A DNA stretch of 64,000 bases from Pedobacter aquatilis (GTDB lineage Bacteria > Bacteroidota > Bacteroidia > Sphingobacteriales > Sphingobacteriaceae): NCBI RefSeq assembly GCF_030409415.1, contig NZ_JAUFPW010000012.1, positions 618,915 to 682,914 of the forward strand, written 5' to 3'. Below are positions 56,393-64,000 of the stretch, piece after piece (the first letter of the stretch is position 1; each line of letters opens with the position of its first letter). The notes below the pieces were generated by a model. It searched no databases. It was not told where the DNA came from and saw only the letters and a list, made by a program, of their open reading frames with translations. The position numbers were made by a program, and so were the translations under genes.

Positions 56393-57069
56393 TATTTTTC
56401 CTTTAAAACATAACCTAACCCAACAGCGGTACGAATTAATTTAGGTTCATAGTTCTTATCAATTTTTTTTCGAAGATAATTTACATAAACATCAACTACG
56501 TTTGTACCGAGGTTAAAATCGATATCCCAAACGCTTTCTAAAATATCAATCCGAGATAATATTTTGGATTTATTTTTAGCCATAAATTCTAAGAGCCTAT
56601 ATTCTGTAGCGGTAAGTGTAATATCTGTATTATTTCTTTGAACAGTTTTAGCGCTTACATTTATTTTTAAATCAGCAATTTGAATAATCTGGTCGCTTAC
56701 TGCTGCTCCACTATATCTGCGCAATAATGTTCTAATTCTGGCGAAAAGTTCTGCAAATTTAAAGGGCTTAATTAAGTAATCATCAGCTCCATTATCCAAG
56801 CCATTTACAACATTTTCAGTTGTGCCCAAGGCGGTAAGCATAATTACAGGCGTGTTGGGTTTTTGCTCTTTGATGATTTTGCATAACTCCAGACCGTTGA
56901 TTCCAGGCAACATGATGTCTAAAATAATCAAACTAAAATCATTGTTTAATGCCATTTGCTTTCCGATTAAGCCGTCTGGAGCTATACTAACTTCAAAACC
57001 TTCTTCAGTTAAGCCTCTTGAAATTACTGAAACCACGTTCGGCTCATCTTCAACAATTAACAAATTCAT
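56392..57069 (-). CDS. OmpR-family response regulator
   Basis: A 225-aa response regulator. The receiver domain has acid pocket Glu7/Asp8 and phospho-acceptor Asp51 (LIILDIMLPG), with VIMLTAL and the conserved lysine in YLIKPF. A C-terminal winged helix (about 130-225) with TATEYRLLEFMAKNKSKIL and VVDVYVNYLRKKID binds DNA. The last base of its stop overlaps the kinase start (TAATG), so the pair is translated together. Close relative of the CusR/PhoB group; target genes unknown, the neighbouring stress genes are candidates. Confidence 0.96.
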   Translation of the reverse strand: MNLLIVEDEPNVVSVISRGLTEEGFEVSIAPDGLIGKQMALNNDFSLIILDIMLPGINGLELCKIIKEQKPNTPVIMLTALGTTENVVNGLDNGADDYLIKPFKFAELFARIRTLLRRYSGAAVSDQIIQIADLKINVSAKTVQRNNTDITLTATEYRLLEFMAKNKSKILSRIDILESVWDIDFNLGTNVVDVYVNYLRKKIDKNYEPKLIRTAVGLGYVLKEK

Positions 57070-57173
57070 CTTTTCAGCAATTAATTTAAAGTGTAGGGAA
57101 TTACTAAACCTGTAAAGATTTAGTTTTAGTCATGTAAAATAAACATTATTGTTTACCAACAAAAAAATATTAC

Positions 57174-57207
57174 AAAAAAAGCCTTTCGCACTGGCGAAAG
57201 GCTTTTT
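57174..57207 (-). terminator. Terminator for the SRPBCC gene
   Basis: Perfect 14-bp stem AAAAAGCCTTTCGC with GCGAAAGGCTTTTT and a 4-base loop, flanked by A and T tracts; it would work on either strand. Confidence 0.92.
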
Positions 57208-57225
57208 ATTAAAAATCTAGTTTAT

Positions 57226-57765
57226 TTAGTTTCCTTTTTCTGATTTCTCTTTTAAGGATGCTAAACCACTTTCAAAATCTTTTCCAATCATTTTATCCAT
57301 GCCACCCATTACAACGCACATCCATTTGCTGATAAAATTATTTTCACCACTCATTGTCCAGGTTACCTTGTTACCACCAGCTTCAGGAACAATATCAAAT
57401 TTTGTATCTGCATGGCTTTCGAATGGTTCTTTAAAAAACAAATCGATATCAACCTGCTTATTTGGCTCAACTTTTAAAATCTTCATTTCTCCAGAACCAG
57501 TTTCTTTTCCTACCCAAGCATAAACATGACCAGGTTCGCCCGGCGCACCCGAAAAGGTTGTTTTGGCTGTTGGCTCCATTTTAGCCCAAGGATTCCATTT
57601 GTAAAATTCATTAAAGTCTGCAATGTTTTTATAGACAATGCTATCGGTTGCATTGATGGTTGTACTTCTGCTCACCGAATACGTTTTGGGCAGAAAAAAA
57701 CTTCCGACCACTAAAATTATTGCCAGCACGACAATAATTCCTAATAAGATTCTTAAAAATTTCAT
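57226..57765 (-). CDS. SRPBCC-domain protein with N-terminal membrane anchor
   Basis: A 179-aa protein. Residues 3-26 form a membrane anchor or uncleaved signal (ILLGIIVVLAIILVVGSFFL). The rest is an SRPBCC (START-like, polyketide-cyclase-like) ligand-binding domain with SRSTTINATDSIVYKNIADF, NEFYKWNPWAKMEP and NKVTWTMSGENNF. Such domains bind small hydrophobic ligands; ligand unknown. Single gene with a strong terminator. Confidence 0.85.
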   Translation of the reverse strand: MKFLRILLGIIVVLAIILVVGSFFLPKTYSVSRSTTINATDSIVYKNIADFNEFYKWNPWAKMEPTAKTTFSGAPGEPGHVYAWVGKETGSGEMKILKVEPNKQVDIDLFFKEPFESHADTKFDIVPEAGGNKVTWTMSGENNFISKWMCVVMGGMDKMIGKDFESGLASLKEKSEKGN

Positions 57766-57820
57766 ATATAATTTGTTTGTTCACTTAAATTTAAAATAAA
57801 CATTCAAATGACACAAATTT

Positions 57821-58216
57821 TTAAACGATATTAATTTTCGACTTGTGCGAATTTAATTTGAAATGCATTAAATCAGCTATTGATTGTGCTTTTTGTTTTA
57901 TCAGTTCTGCGTTATCTCCCTCAAATAATTCATCAACAGTTTGGTAAAAAAGCGACTTCCACGAATCAAATTCTTCTTGAAATAAATCGACTTTTTGTTG
58001 CAAAGCAAAATGTGTAAGCATAGGGTTGCCCTTATAAGTGGCTTTTCCAAAAAGAATACTTTCCCAAAAATCGTACATTTTAGGTAAATGATGTGACCAA
58101 TTTACTTTTGCAATATCCGTAAAAATTGCTCCGATTTTACCATCCTTTTGTACCTTTTCGTAAAAAGTATTGACCAAAAGTATAATATCTTCTCTGTTAA
58201 TAATATCACTTTTCAT
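57821..58216 (-). CDS. Group III truncated haemoglobin
   Basis: A 131-aa globin of the truncated group III. The family's HHLPKMYDFWESILFG and helix motif KATYKGNPMLTHFAL are present; the end reads WKSLFYQTVDELFEGDNA and AQSIADLMHF. Members bind haem and are linked to oxygen or nitric oxide chemistry. It lies 57 bases before the retropepsin-like gene's stop codon on the same strand; no functional link is evident. Confidence 0.87.
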   Translation of the reverse strand: MKSDIINREDIILLVNTFYEKVQKDGKIGAIFTDIAKVNWSHHLPKMYDFWESILFGKATYKGNPMLTHFALQQKVDLFQEEFDSWKSLFYQTVDELFEGDNAELIKQKAQSIADLMHFKLNSHKSKINIV

Positions 58217-58273
58217 ATAAACGTAAATATGAAGCTAAGTCTGCTTTTAAAATATGATATTTATCAGATAGCA

Positions 58274-58699
58274 TTATTTCTTAAGGATGAGGACCAAATT
58301 TTGGTAATCGATAACTGCTTCGTGTTTCATCAAAATATCGCCACCAATTATGCAGCTAATTGCCGGATGCCCAAATTGTTGGTAGGTTTCGCTAACGGAT
58401 TGTAAATCAAAAGCAACAGTGTCGTAATCTGGAATTTTTAATTTACCAATTTTTAATTCAGGAATAGTAGCCTGAATAGTAGTTGTGGTTGTAAACAAGG
58501 TTGCTGCATTTATTTCGTCTGATACTTTAATGGTTTCCGAAAGATGCTTTTCGATTAAAGATTTATCGAAAACGGTTCTGGATGCACCAGTATCTAAAAC
58601 GGCAAAATGCTTCTCCTTAAAAACAACAACTTCCACCAAAAGGTGGAAGCCGTCATCTTGTAAGTTTATAAGTTTTAATGGGATTGAAATTGATTTCAT
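58274..58699 (-). CDS. Retropepsin-like aspartyl protease
   Basis: A 141-aa single-domain aspartic protease of clan AA. The active-site motif is AVLDTGASRTV (Asp36), and a hydrophobic-hydrophobic-glycine segment near the end (SCIIGGDILMKHEAVIDY) completes the fold. Such proteins act as dimers. There is no signal peptide or membrane segment, so it is cytoplasmic. It could derive from a retroelement domain, but no other retroelement gene is near. Confidence 0.8.
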   Translation of the reverse strand: MKSISIPLKLINLQDDGFHLLVEVVVFKEKHFAVLDTGASRTVFDKSLIEKHLSETIKVSDEINAATLFTTTTTIQATIPELKIGKLKIPDYDTVAFDLQSVSETYQQFGHPAISCIIGGDILMKHEAVIDYQNLVLILKK

Positions 58700-58769
58700 A
58701 AAAGTTTAATGATTGAGGCTTACACAGTAGACATTTATTTTCGCCCTATGTTGCTTCAATTATCAAATA

Positions 58770-59708
58770 TTAAACCAATTTCATATCAGCCAATACGCTA
58801 TTCATGTTTCTAACGGCATCAGCACTTTTGTTAAATGCCGCTTGCTCATCATCTGTTAATTTAAAATCAATAATTTTTTCCCAACCGTTACGACCAATAA
58901 TTACTGGTACGCCTAAGCAAATATCGCTTTGTCCGTATTCGCCTTCTAGCGAAACGCAACAAGTGAACAGTTTCTTTTCATCACGTAAAATAGCTTCAAC
59001 CAAGGCTGCTCCAGCTGCTCCAGGTGCATACCAAGCCGATGTGCCGATTAAACCAGTTAAAGTTGCACCACCAACCATAGTATCTGCGGCCACTTTATCA
59101 AGCGTAGCTTTATCTAATAAATTGCTAACCGGTAAACTTTGGTACGTTGCCAAACGTGTTAAAGGAATCATGGTTGTATCGCCATGACCGCCAATTACGA
59201 AACCTTGTAAATCATTTAGGTTACAATCTAATGCTTGCGATAAATAGAATTTAAAACGAGAACTATCTAAAGTTCCGCCCATTCCAATTATGCGATTTTT
59301 TGGTAAACCCAAAGATTTTAATGCCAAATAGGTCATTGTATCCATTGGGTTGCTAATCACGATAATAATTGCCTCTGGCGAGAATTTTAATATATTTTCT
59401 GCAACACCTTTTACAATGCCGGCGTTAATTCCGATTAATTCTTCACGGGTCATGCCTGGTTTACGTGGCAAGCCTGAAGTGATAACTACAACATCCGAAC
59501 CAGCTGTTTTACTGTAGTCGTTTGTAACACCCGAAATTTTTGTATCGAAGCCTAAAAGGGTAGCAGTTTGCATCATATCGATAGCTTTCCCTTCGGCAAA
59601 ACCTTCTTTAATATCTAATAATACAAGCTCGTTAGCCAGTTCTTTGCGTGCTATATTATCTGCACAAGTTGCGCCTACAGCGCCTGCTCCTACAACCGTT
59701 ACTTTCAT
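58770..59708 (-). CDS. mdh: Malate dehydrogenase
   Basis: A 312-aa NAD-dependent malate dehydrogenase of the lactate dehydrogenase-like group. The Rossmann motif is VVGAGAVGATCADN, with an acidic residue for NAD (LLDIKEGFAEGKA) rather than NADP. Substrate arginines lie in GLPRKPGMTREEL, and the catalytic pair is in VIGGHGDTTMIP (His). The IISNPMDTMTYL motif follows the malate type. Citric acid cycle, cytoplasm. Single gene. Confidence 0.95.
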   Translation of the reverse strand: MKVTVVGAGAVGATCADNIARKELANELVLLDIKEGFAEGKAIDMMQTATLLGFDTKISGVTNDYSKTAGSDVVVITSGLPRKPGMTREELIGINAGIVKGVAENILKFSPEAIIIVISNPMDTMTYLALKSLGLPKNRIIGMGGTLDSSRFKFYLSQALDCNLNDLQGFVIGGHGDTTMIPLTRLATYQSLPVSNLLDKATLDKVAADTMVGGATLTGLIGTSAWYAPGAAGAALVEAILRDEKKLFTCCVSLEGEYGQSDICLGVPVIIGRNGWEKIIDFKLTDDEQAAFNKSADAVRNMNSVLADMKLV

Positions 59709-59827
59709 ATATCTATATTTTTTATGGTTTGCTGTTAATTACCTATCGAAGGTATAAATAAATATAAGGTTTAAAAATGCTTTTCAAAACTTTGTGACTT
59801 CTAATCTGTTAAATCCTTAAACACATT

Positions 59828-60373
59828 ATGAGATCAAATACCTATAAAGTTTTTCTTCTTTTAACCATCTCAATTCCAACATTGCTCTCTTTTTCGATCA
59901 AAAAAAATCAACAAAAAGAGGATTTAAATAATCAGCCAATAGCGAAAATAGATTTTAATAAGTTCCAGGGAAAATGGTATTCCTTAACCAGCATACCAAC
60001 ATTTTTAGATGAAAAATGGCGTAAAACTGTAGAGAACTATACGCTAACAGAAAATCGTTTTGATGTTCTTACTACTTATTACAAAGAAGGTAATACTAAA
60101 GAGAAATCTATAAAATCTAAATTATTCTTTTATTCAGATGAACCTGATGGTAAGATGAAAGCGCAATTTTTTTGGCCTGTAAAAGTTGATTATTGGGTAA
60201 TTGAACTACCACAAGATTACAGTTATGTAGTAATAGGTCACCCAGATATGAAGTATCTTTTCATTATGTCTCGCAAGCCAAATCTCGACAAAAAGTTAAT
60301 GTCGCAAATTATCGAGAGGTGTAAAAGCAGAGGATATGACACAAGTAAATTAGTTAGCCAAGAGCATGAATAA
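59828..60373 (+). CDS. Exported lipocalin (Blc-like)
   Basis: A 181-aa lipocalin. The N-terminus is a signal or anchor segment (YKVFLLLTISIPTLLSFS). The lipocalin domain has the GxW motif FQGKWYSLTSIPTF, SKLFFYSDEPDGKMKAQFFW and the final VVIGHPDMKYLFIMSRKP that resembles bacterial Blc, ending SRGYDTSKLVSQ. No lipobox is seen, so it is not a lipoprotein, unlike E. coli Blc. It is followed 22 bases later by a close paralogue without a signal. Confidence 0.87.
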   Translation: MRSNTYKVFLLLTISIPTLLSFSIKKNQQKEDLNNQPIAKIDFNKFQGKWYSLTSIPTFLDEKWRKTVENYTLTENRFDVLTTYYKEGNTKEKSIKSKLFFYSDEPDGKMKAQFFWPVKVDYWVIELPQDYSYVVIGHPDMKYLFIMSRKPNLDKKLMSQIIERCKSRGYDTSKLVSQEHE

Positions 60374-60395
60374 TTATATTAAAGCGTAAATAAAT

Positions 60396-60848
60396 ATGGA
60401 AAACAGACCAATTTCAAATATCGATTTGAATGCCTTTGCCGGAAAGTGGTATTCGTTATATTCTATACCAACCTTAATGGATAAGAATTGGAAACAAACA
60501 ACAGAAACTTATACTTTAAAAGATGATGATCATTTTGATGTTTTAACAACTTACCATAATGAAGGAAATCCGGAGGAAAAATCTATCACCTCAAAACTAT
60601 TTTTTTATGATGAGAAAGCTGATGGAGATATGAAAGCTCAGTTTTTATGGCCTTTTAAAATCGGCTATTGGATTATCGAACTTGCTGATGATTACAGTTA
60701 TGTTGTTGTTGGGCATCCTGATGAGAAATATCTTTTTATAATGGCTCGTGAACCAAAAATGGAAGCTGACTTATTAGTAGATCTTATCGAAAGATGCCGT
60801 GTAAAAGGCTATGATGTAAGTAAATTGGTAAGTCAGGAGCATTTTTAG
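60396..60848 (+). CDS. Cytoplasmic lipocalin paralogue
   Basis: A 150-aa lipocalin very similar over its full length to the preceding gene's product (FAGKWYSLYSIPTL, FDVLTTYHNEGNPEEKSI, YSYVVVGHPDEKYLFIMARE, DVSKLVSQEH). It starts directly with the lipocalin domain and has no signal peptide or lipobox, so it should remain in the cytoplasm. Together they look like a tandem duplication with one copy having lost or gained an export signal. Ligand unknown; fatty acids or lysophospholipids are typical for the family. Confidence 0.85.
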   Translation: MENRPISNIDLNAFAGKWYSLYSIPTLMDKNWKQTTETYTLKDDDHFDVLTTYHNEGNPEEKSITSKLFFYDEKADGDMKAQFLWPFKIGYWIIELADDYSYVVVGHPDEKYLFIMAREPKMEADLLVDLIERCRVKGYDVSKLVSQEHF

Positions 60849-60937
60849 TCAAATCGTATTGCATTTGTCATTTTAATAAAGAATCCAGTTTCTGGCATCA
60901 ATATAGAGTTATCCCAAGCATAAATAAAAAATAAATA

Positions 60938-61618
60938 ATGAAAGTATTAATGATTTTAACATCCCACAGCGAGTTGGGAAATACAGGAGAAAAAACAGGT
61001 TTTTGGATTGAAGAATTTGCTGCTCCATATTACGTTTTATCAGATGCTGGTGTAGAAATTACGCTTGCGTCGCCAAAAGGAGGGCAGCCACCTATAGATC
61101 CAAAAAGTGATGCTCCGGACGCACAAACTGAAGCAACTAAAAGGTTTAAGGCTGATGAAGCACTAAAAGAAAAACTTAGCAAAACAGTTAAATTAATTGA
61201 TGTTAACGAAGCTGATTTTGATGCCGTTTTCTATCCGGGAGGTCATGGTCCACTTTGGGATTTGGCAAACGACGAAAAATCAATTTCATTAATTGAATCT
61301 TTTTATAGTGCAGAAAAGCCAGTTGCATTTGTTTGCCACGCTCCTGGGGTATTGATTAAGGTAAAAGATAAAGATGGCAATCCTTTAGTAAAAGATAAAC
61401 AAATTACAGGTTTCTCAAACACAGAAGAAGAAGCTGTAAAGTTGACAGATGTTGTTCCATTTTTACTAGAAGATGAATTGCAAAAGTTAGGTGGCCATTA
61501 TAGTAAAGGTGCAGATTGGGGTTCTTATGTTAAAAAAGACGGATTATTAATTACTGGACAAAATCCAGGTTCATCTGAAGAAGCTGCAAATGTACTTTTA
61601 GAAACTTTGAAAGGATAA
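60938..61618 (+). CDS. DJ-1/PfpI superfamily protein, Hsp31-like
   Basis: A 226-aa member of the class I glutamine-amidotransferase-like superfamily, closest in layout to Hsp31-type chaperone/glyoxalase III proteins. The nucleophile elbow is FVCHAPG (Cys133, His134), with YPGGHGPLWDL before it and GGHYSKGADWGSYVKKDG near the end. Members detoxify methylglyoxal or repair glycated products. Single gene with a terminator. Confidence 0.85.
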   Translation: MKVLMILTSHSELGNTGEKTGFWIEEFAAPYYVLSDAGVEITLASPKGGQPPIDPKSDAPDAQTEATKRFKADEALKEKLSKTVKLIDVNEADFDAVFYPGGHGPLWDLANDEKSISLIESFYSAEKPVAFVCHAPGVLIKVKDKDGNPLVKDKQITGFSNTEEEAVKLTDVVPFLLEDELQKLGGHYSKGADWGSYVKKDGLLITGQNPGSSEEAANVLLETLKG

Positions 61619-61639
61619 TTGTGTTCTTTCATTAAAACT

Positions 61640-61673
61640 AAAGCCGAAATAATTTCTATTTCGGCTTTTTTTG
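61640..61673 (+). terminator. Terminator after the DJ-1/PfpI gene
   Basis: Stem AAGCCGAAAT with ATTTCGGCTT (10 bp) and seven-base loop, then a T run. Confidence 0.9.
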
Positions 61674-61705
61674 CGCATAATTATTTCTGTTTTTGTTGAT
61701 AAAAT

Positions 61706-61739
61706 TTGACAAATCAGCCTATCAAATTCCTTATTTTTG
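61706..61739 (+). promoter_or_regulatory. dnaE promoter
   Basis: TATTTTTG at 61732-61739 matches TANNTTTG; a TTG lies at 61706 with a spacer of 23, slightly long. It is 44 bases before the dnaE ATG. Confidence 0.5.
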
Positions 61740-61783
61740 AAGAACCGTTATTATTCTGAACGGCTAATTCTTTAAAGCTAACT

Positions 61784-64000
61784 ATGTACTTAATTTTTGA
61801 TACTGAAACCACTGGTTTGCCGCGTAACTACAATGCACCAATTACCGATACCGATAACTGGCCACGTTGTATTCAAATCGCATGGCAATTGCACGATGAG
61901 ATGGGGAGATTGGTTGAACATCAGGATTATCTGGTAAAACCAGAGGGATTTAACATTCCTTACGATGCTGAAAGAATTCACGGTATATCTACCGATTTAG
62001 CCATTGAACAAGGTATTTCATTTGATGAAATGCTGGCAAAATTTAATGAGGTTTTAAATAAAGCTAAATTTATTGTCGGGCAAAATGTTGGCTTTGATGT
62101 TAACATTATGGGTTGCGAATTTCACCGTTTTGGTGTTGCGAACCGCTTAACCGAAATGCCAGTTTTAGATACCTGTACCGAAGTTACAGCCCAGCTTTTG
62201 CAATTACCGGGTGGTAGAGGTGGGAAATTCAAATTGCCAACCCTAACAGAACTACACTTATACTTATTTGGTGTTCCATTTAATGAAGCACACAACGCAA
62301 CTGCCGATGTGGAAGCAACTACCCGTTGCTTTTTAGAATTGGTAAAACGCGAAGTTTTTAAAAAAGAAGAACTTTTAGTTGATGCTGAATATTTCCCACG
62401 CTTTAGGGAAATAAATCCTGCAATGATTGAAGGTGTTGGTTTAAAACACATCAATTTAAAAGCAGCTTCTGATGAAATTCGCAAACGCATTCAAAAAGCT
62501 GAAGGTGGTGGAATTTCTAAACAAGAACTTGAAGGCAATAAACAAGAACTTGCTGCGGCAACTTTTGTGCATTTACATAATCATACTCAATTTTCTGTTC
62601 TTCAAAGTACCATCAGTATTCCAGACTTGGTAAAAGCTGCTGCTGCACAAAAAATGCCAGCTGTAGCCATGACCGACCATGCGAATATGATGGGGGCTTT
62701 TCACTTTGTGAACAATGTTTTAAACCATAATAAAGCCGCAGAAGCTAAAAATGCTGCTGCCATTGAAGCTGGTGAACGCCCAACTGAAATGGTTATGACG
62801 CCAATTGTTGGTGTAGAGTTTTTTGTTTGCGATAACCATTTGGATAGAACGGCAAAAGATAATGGCTACCAAATGGTGCTTTTGGCGAAGAACAAAAACG
62901 GGTATCATAATTTAGCCAAAATGTCTTCAATTGCTTATACCAAAGGCTTTTATTATGTTCCTCGTATCGATAAAAACGTAATTGAGCAGTATAAAGAAGA
63001 TATTATTGTACTTTCTGGAAACTTATCGGGAGAAATTTCTAATAAGATTTTAAACATGGGTGAAACCCAAGCCGAAGAAGCATTGGTTTGGTGGAAAGCA
63101 CAATTCGGTGAGGACTTTTATGTTGAGGTGATGCGCCACAATCAAGAGGATGAAAATCGGGTGAACGAATCCTTAATTTCTTTGGCGAGAAAGCATTCTG
63201 TTAAGCTGGTTGCTACGAATAATACTTATTACATCAATAAAAAAGATGCCAATGCGCACGATATTTTACTTTGCGTAAAGGATGGCGAAAAACAGGCTAC
63301 ACCGATTGGTCGCGGTCGTGGTTACCGCTATGGTTTGCCAAATCAGGAATATTATTTCAAATCAGCCGATGAAATGAAATCACTTTTTGCTGATTTGCCA
63401 GAGGCGATTTTAAACATAAAGGAAATTGTAGATAAAATTGAAACCTACAAGCTTGCCCGCGAAGTTTTACTTCCAAAATTTGATATTCCTGAAGAATTCT
63501 TAGTACCTGAAGATGAGGTTGATGGTGGTAAACGCGGTGAGAATAAATATTTAAGGCATTTAACTTATGAAGGGGCTAAAAAACGCTATGGCGAGCTAAC
63601 TTTAGATGTTACAGAGCGTTTAGATTTCGAGTTGGCAACAATTGAGAAGACAGGTTATCCTGGTTACTTCTTAATTGTGCAGGATTTTATTGCTGAAGCG
63701 AGAAGGAGAGATGTTTCTGTAGGTCCTGGTCGTGGTTCGGCGGCGGGTTCGGTAGTTGCATATTGTCTTTGGATCACCAACATCGACCCAATTAAATACG
63801 ATCTCCTTTTTGAGCGTTTCTTAAACCCGGACCGTGTTTCCATGCCCGATATCGATATCGATTTTGATGATGAAGGTCGTGGACGTGTAATGGAATACGT
63901 AATTAATAAATATGGTTCCAGTCAGGTGGCGCAAATCATCACCTATGGTACCATGGCGGCGAAATCTTCTATCCGTGATACGGCGAGGGTTTTAGATTTA
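61784..64000 (+). CDS. dnaE: DNA polymerase III alpha subunit with N-terminal 3'-5' exonuclease domain, 3' end outside window
   Basis: The replicative polymerase alpha subunit, open for 739 codons to the window edge. The ATG at 61784 gives MYLIFDTETTGLP. The first 190 residues are a DEDDh exonuclease of the DnaQ (epsilon) type: FDTETTG (ExoI), VGQNVGFDVN (ExoII) and HNATADVEAT (ExoIII) are all present. After a linker, a PHP domain starts near residue 260 (FVHLHNHTQFS). The polymerase palm has VGPGRGSAAGSVVAYC and MPDIDIDFDD, whose aspartates near 689 and 691 should be catalytic. Proofreading is thus fused to the polymerase, unlike E. coli where DnaQ is a separate protein; it is not PolC, whose exonuclease is inserted inside the PHP domain. 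Confidence 0.95.
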   Translation, partial: MYLIFDTETTGLPRNYNAPITDTDNWPRCIQIAWQLHDEMGRLVEHQDYLVKPEGFNIPYDAERIHGISTDLAIEQGISFDEMLAKFNEVLNKAKFIVGQNVGFDVNIMGCEFHRFGVANRLTEMPVLDTCTEVTAQLLQLPGGRGGKFKLPTLTELHLYLFGVPFNEAHNATADVEATTRCFLELVKREVFKKEELLVDAEYFPRFREINPAMIEGVGLKHINLKAASDEIRKRIQKAEGGGISKQELEGNKQELAAATFVHLHNHTQFSVLQSTISIPDLVKAAAAQKMPAVAMTDHANMMGAFHFVNNVLNHNKAAEAKNAAAIEAGERPTEMVMTPIVGVEFFVCDNHLDRTAKDNGYQMVLLAKNKNGYHNLAKMSSIAYTKGFYYVPRIDKNVIEQYKEDIIVLSGNLSGEISNKILNMGETQAEEALVWWKAQFGEDFYVEVMRHNQEDENRVNESLISLARKHSVKLVATNNTYYINKKDANAHDILLCVKDGEKQATPIGRGRGYRYGLPNQEYYFKSADEMKSLFADLPEAILNIKEIVDKIETYKLAREVLLPKFDIPEEFLVPEDEVDGGKRGENKYLRHLTYEGAKKRYGELTLDVTERLDFELATIEKTGYPGYFLIVQDFIAEARRRDVSVGPGRGSAAGSVVAYCLWITNIDPIKYDLLFERFLNPDRVSMPDIDIDFDDEGRGRVMEYVINKYGSSQVAQIITYGTMAAKSSIRDTARVLDL

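Noticed and set aside
58274..58699. Retropepsin-like gene as part of a retroelement or diversity-generating system
   Set aside because: No reverse transcriptase, template repeat or integrase is present nearby.

Overview
The window is chromosomal DNA of a Bacteroidota bacterium, most likely a Sphingobacteriaceae member close to Pedobacter. This is inferred from gene content and style, not from a database match. Supporting signs are an AT-rich sequence, promoters of the Bacteroidota type (TTG, about 20 bases, TANNTTTG), a near absence of Shine-Dalgarno sequences, a SusC/SusD pair, an OlsF-type fused acyltransferase, a FadL/GDSL pair, and a DnaE with an attached exonuclease domain. No prophage, insertion sequence, CRISPR array or rRNA gene was seen.

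Layout. 1-7100: the end of rny, an Mpo1-like membrane protein, and a TonB-dependent receptor with a lipoprotein partner behind a striking array of 11-bp phased repeats. 7100-14000: small unknown proteins, a secreted transglutaminase-like protein, an OlsF-like aminolipid acyltransferase, a helix-hairpin-helix protein and an acyl-CoA dehydrogenase. 14272-18872: an orphan SusC/SusD pair. 19018-35107: the translation and transcription core, rpsU-xer-hpf, then tRNA-Thr/Tyr/Gly/Thr-tuf-tRNA-Trp-secE-nusG and rplK-rplA-rplJ-rplL-rpoB-rpoC. This order is conventional except for an unrecognised secreted-protein gene and odd spacer DNA between nusG and rplK. 35237-38149: a DUF3467 protein, a FadL porin and a GDSL lipoprotein. 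38369-42186: a minus-strand group with tRNA maturation functions (miaA, a CCA-adding enzyme, a Sua5/YrdC protein) plus a pRiA4b ORF-3-like protein. 42370-49613: a DUF4136 lipoprotein, a glycosyltransferase, dapD, an S4-domain protein, EcsC, a TlpA-like thioredoxin, guanine deaminase and an OmpH/Skp-like lipoprotein.

49614-50128 is a 515-base gene-free stretch with DnaA boxes and a roughly 230-base foldable element upstream of gyrB. Then come a PadR plus membrane-protein module bracketed by two 67-base repeats, a bestrophin/Usp-like/two-component group, an SRPBCC protein, a truncated haemoglobin, a retropepsin-like protease, mdh, a tandem lipocalin pair (one exported, one not), a DJ-1/PfpI protein, and the first 739 codons of dnaE, which runs off the right edge.

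The observations most worth following are: the phased repeats in front of the receptor at 2367; the strong Shine-Dalgarno sequences kept only in front of rpsU and hpf; the perfect inverted repeat enclosing the rplK promoter; the insertion between nusG and rplK; the foldable element upstream of gyrB; the repeat-bracketed PadR module; and the exonuclease-DnaE fusion. No wholly new multi-gene system could be established from sequence alone.
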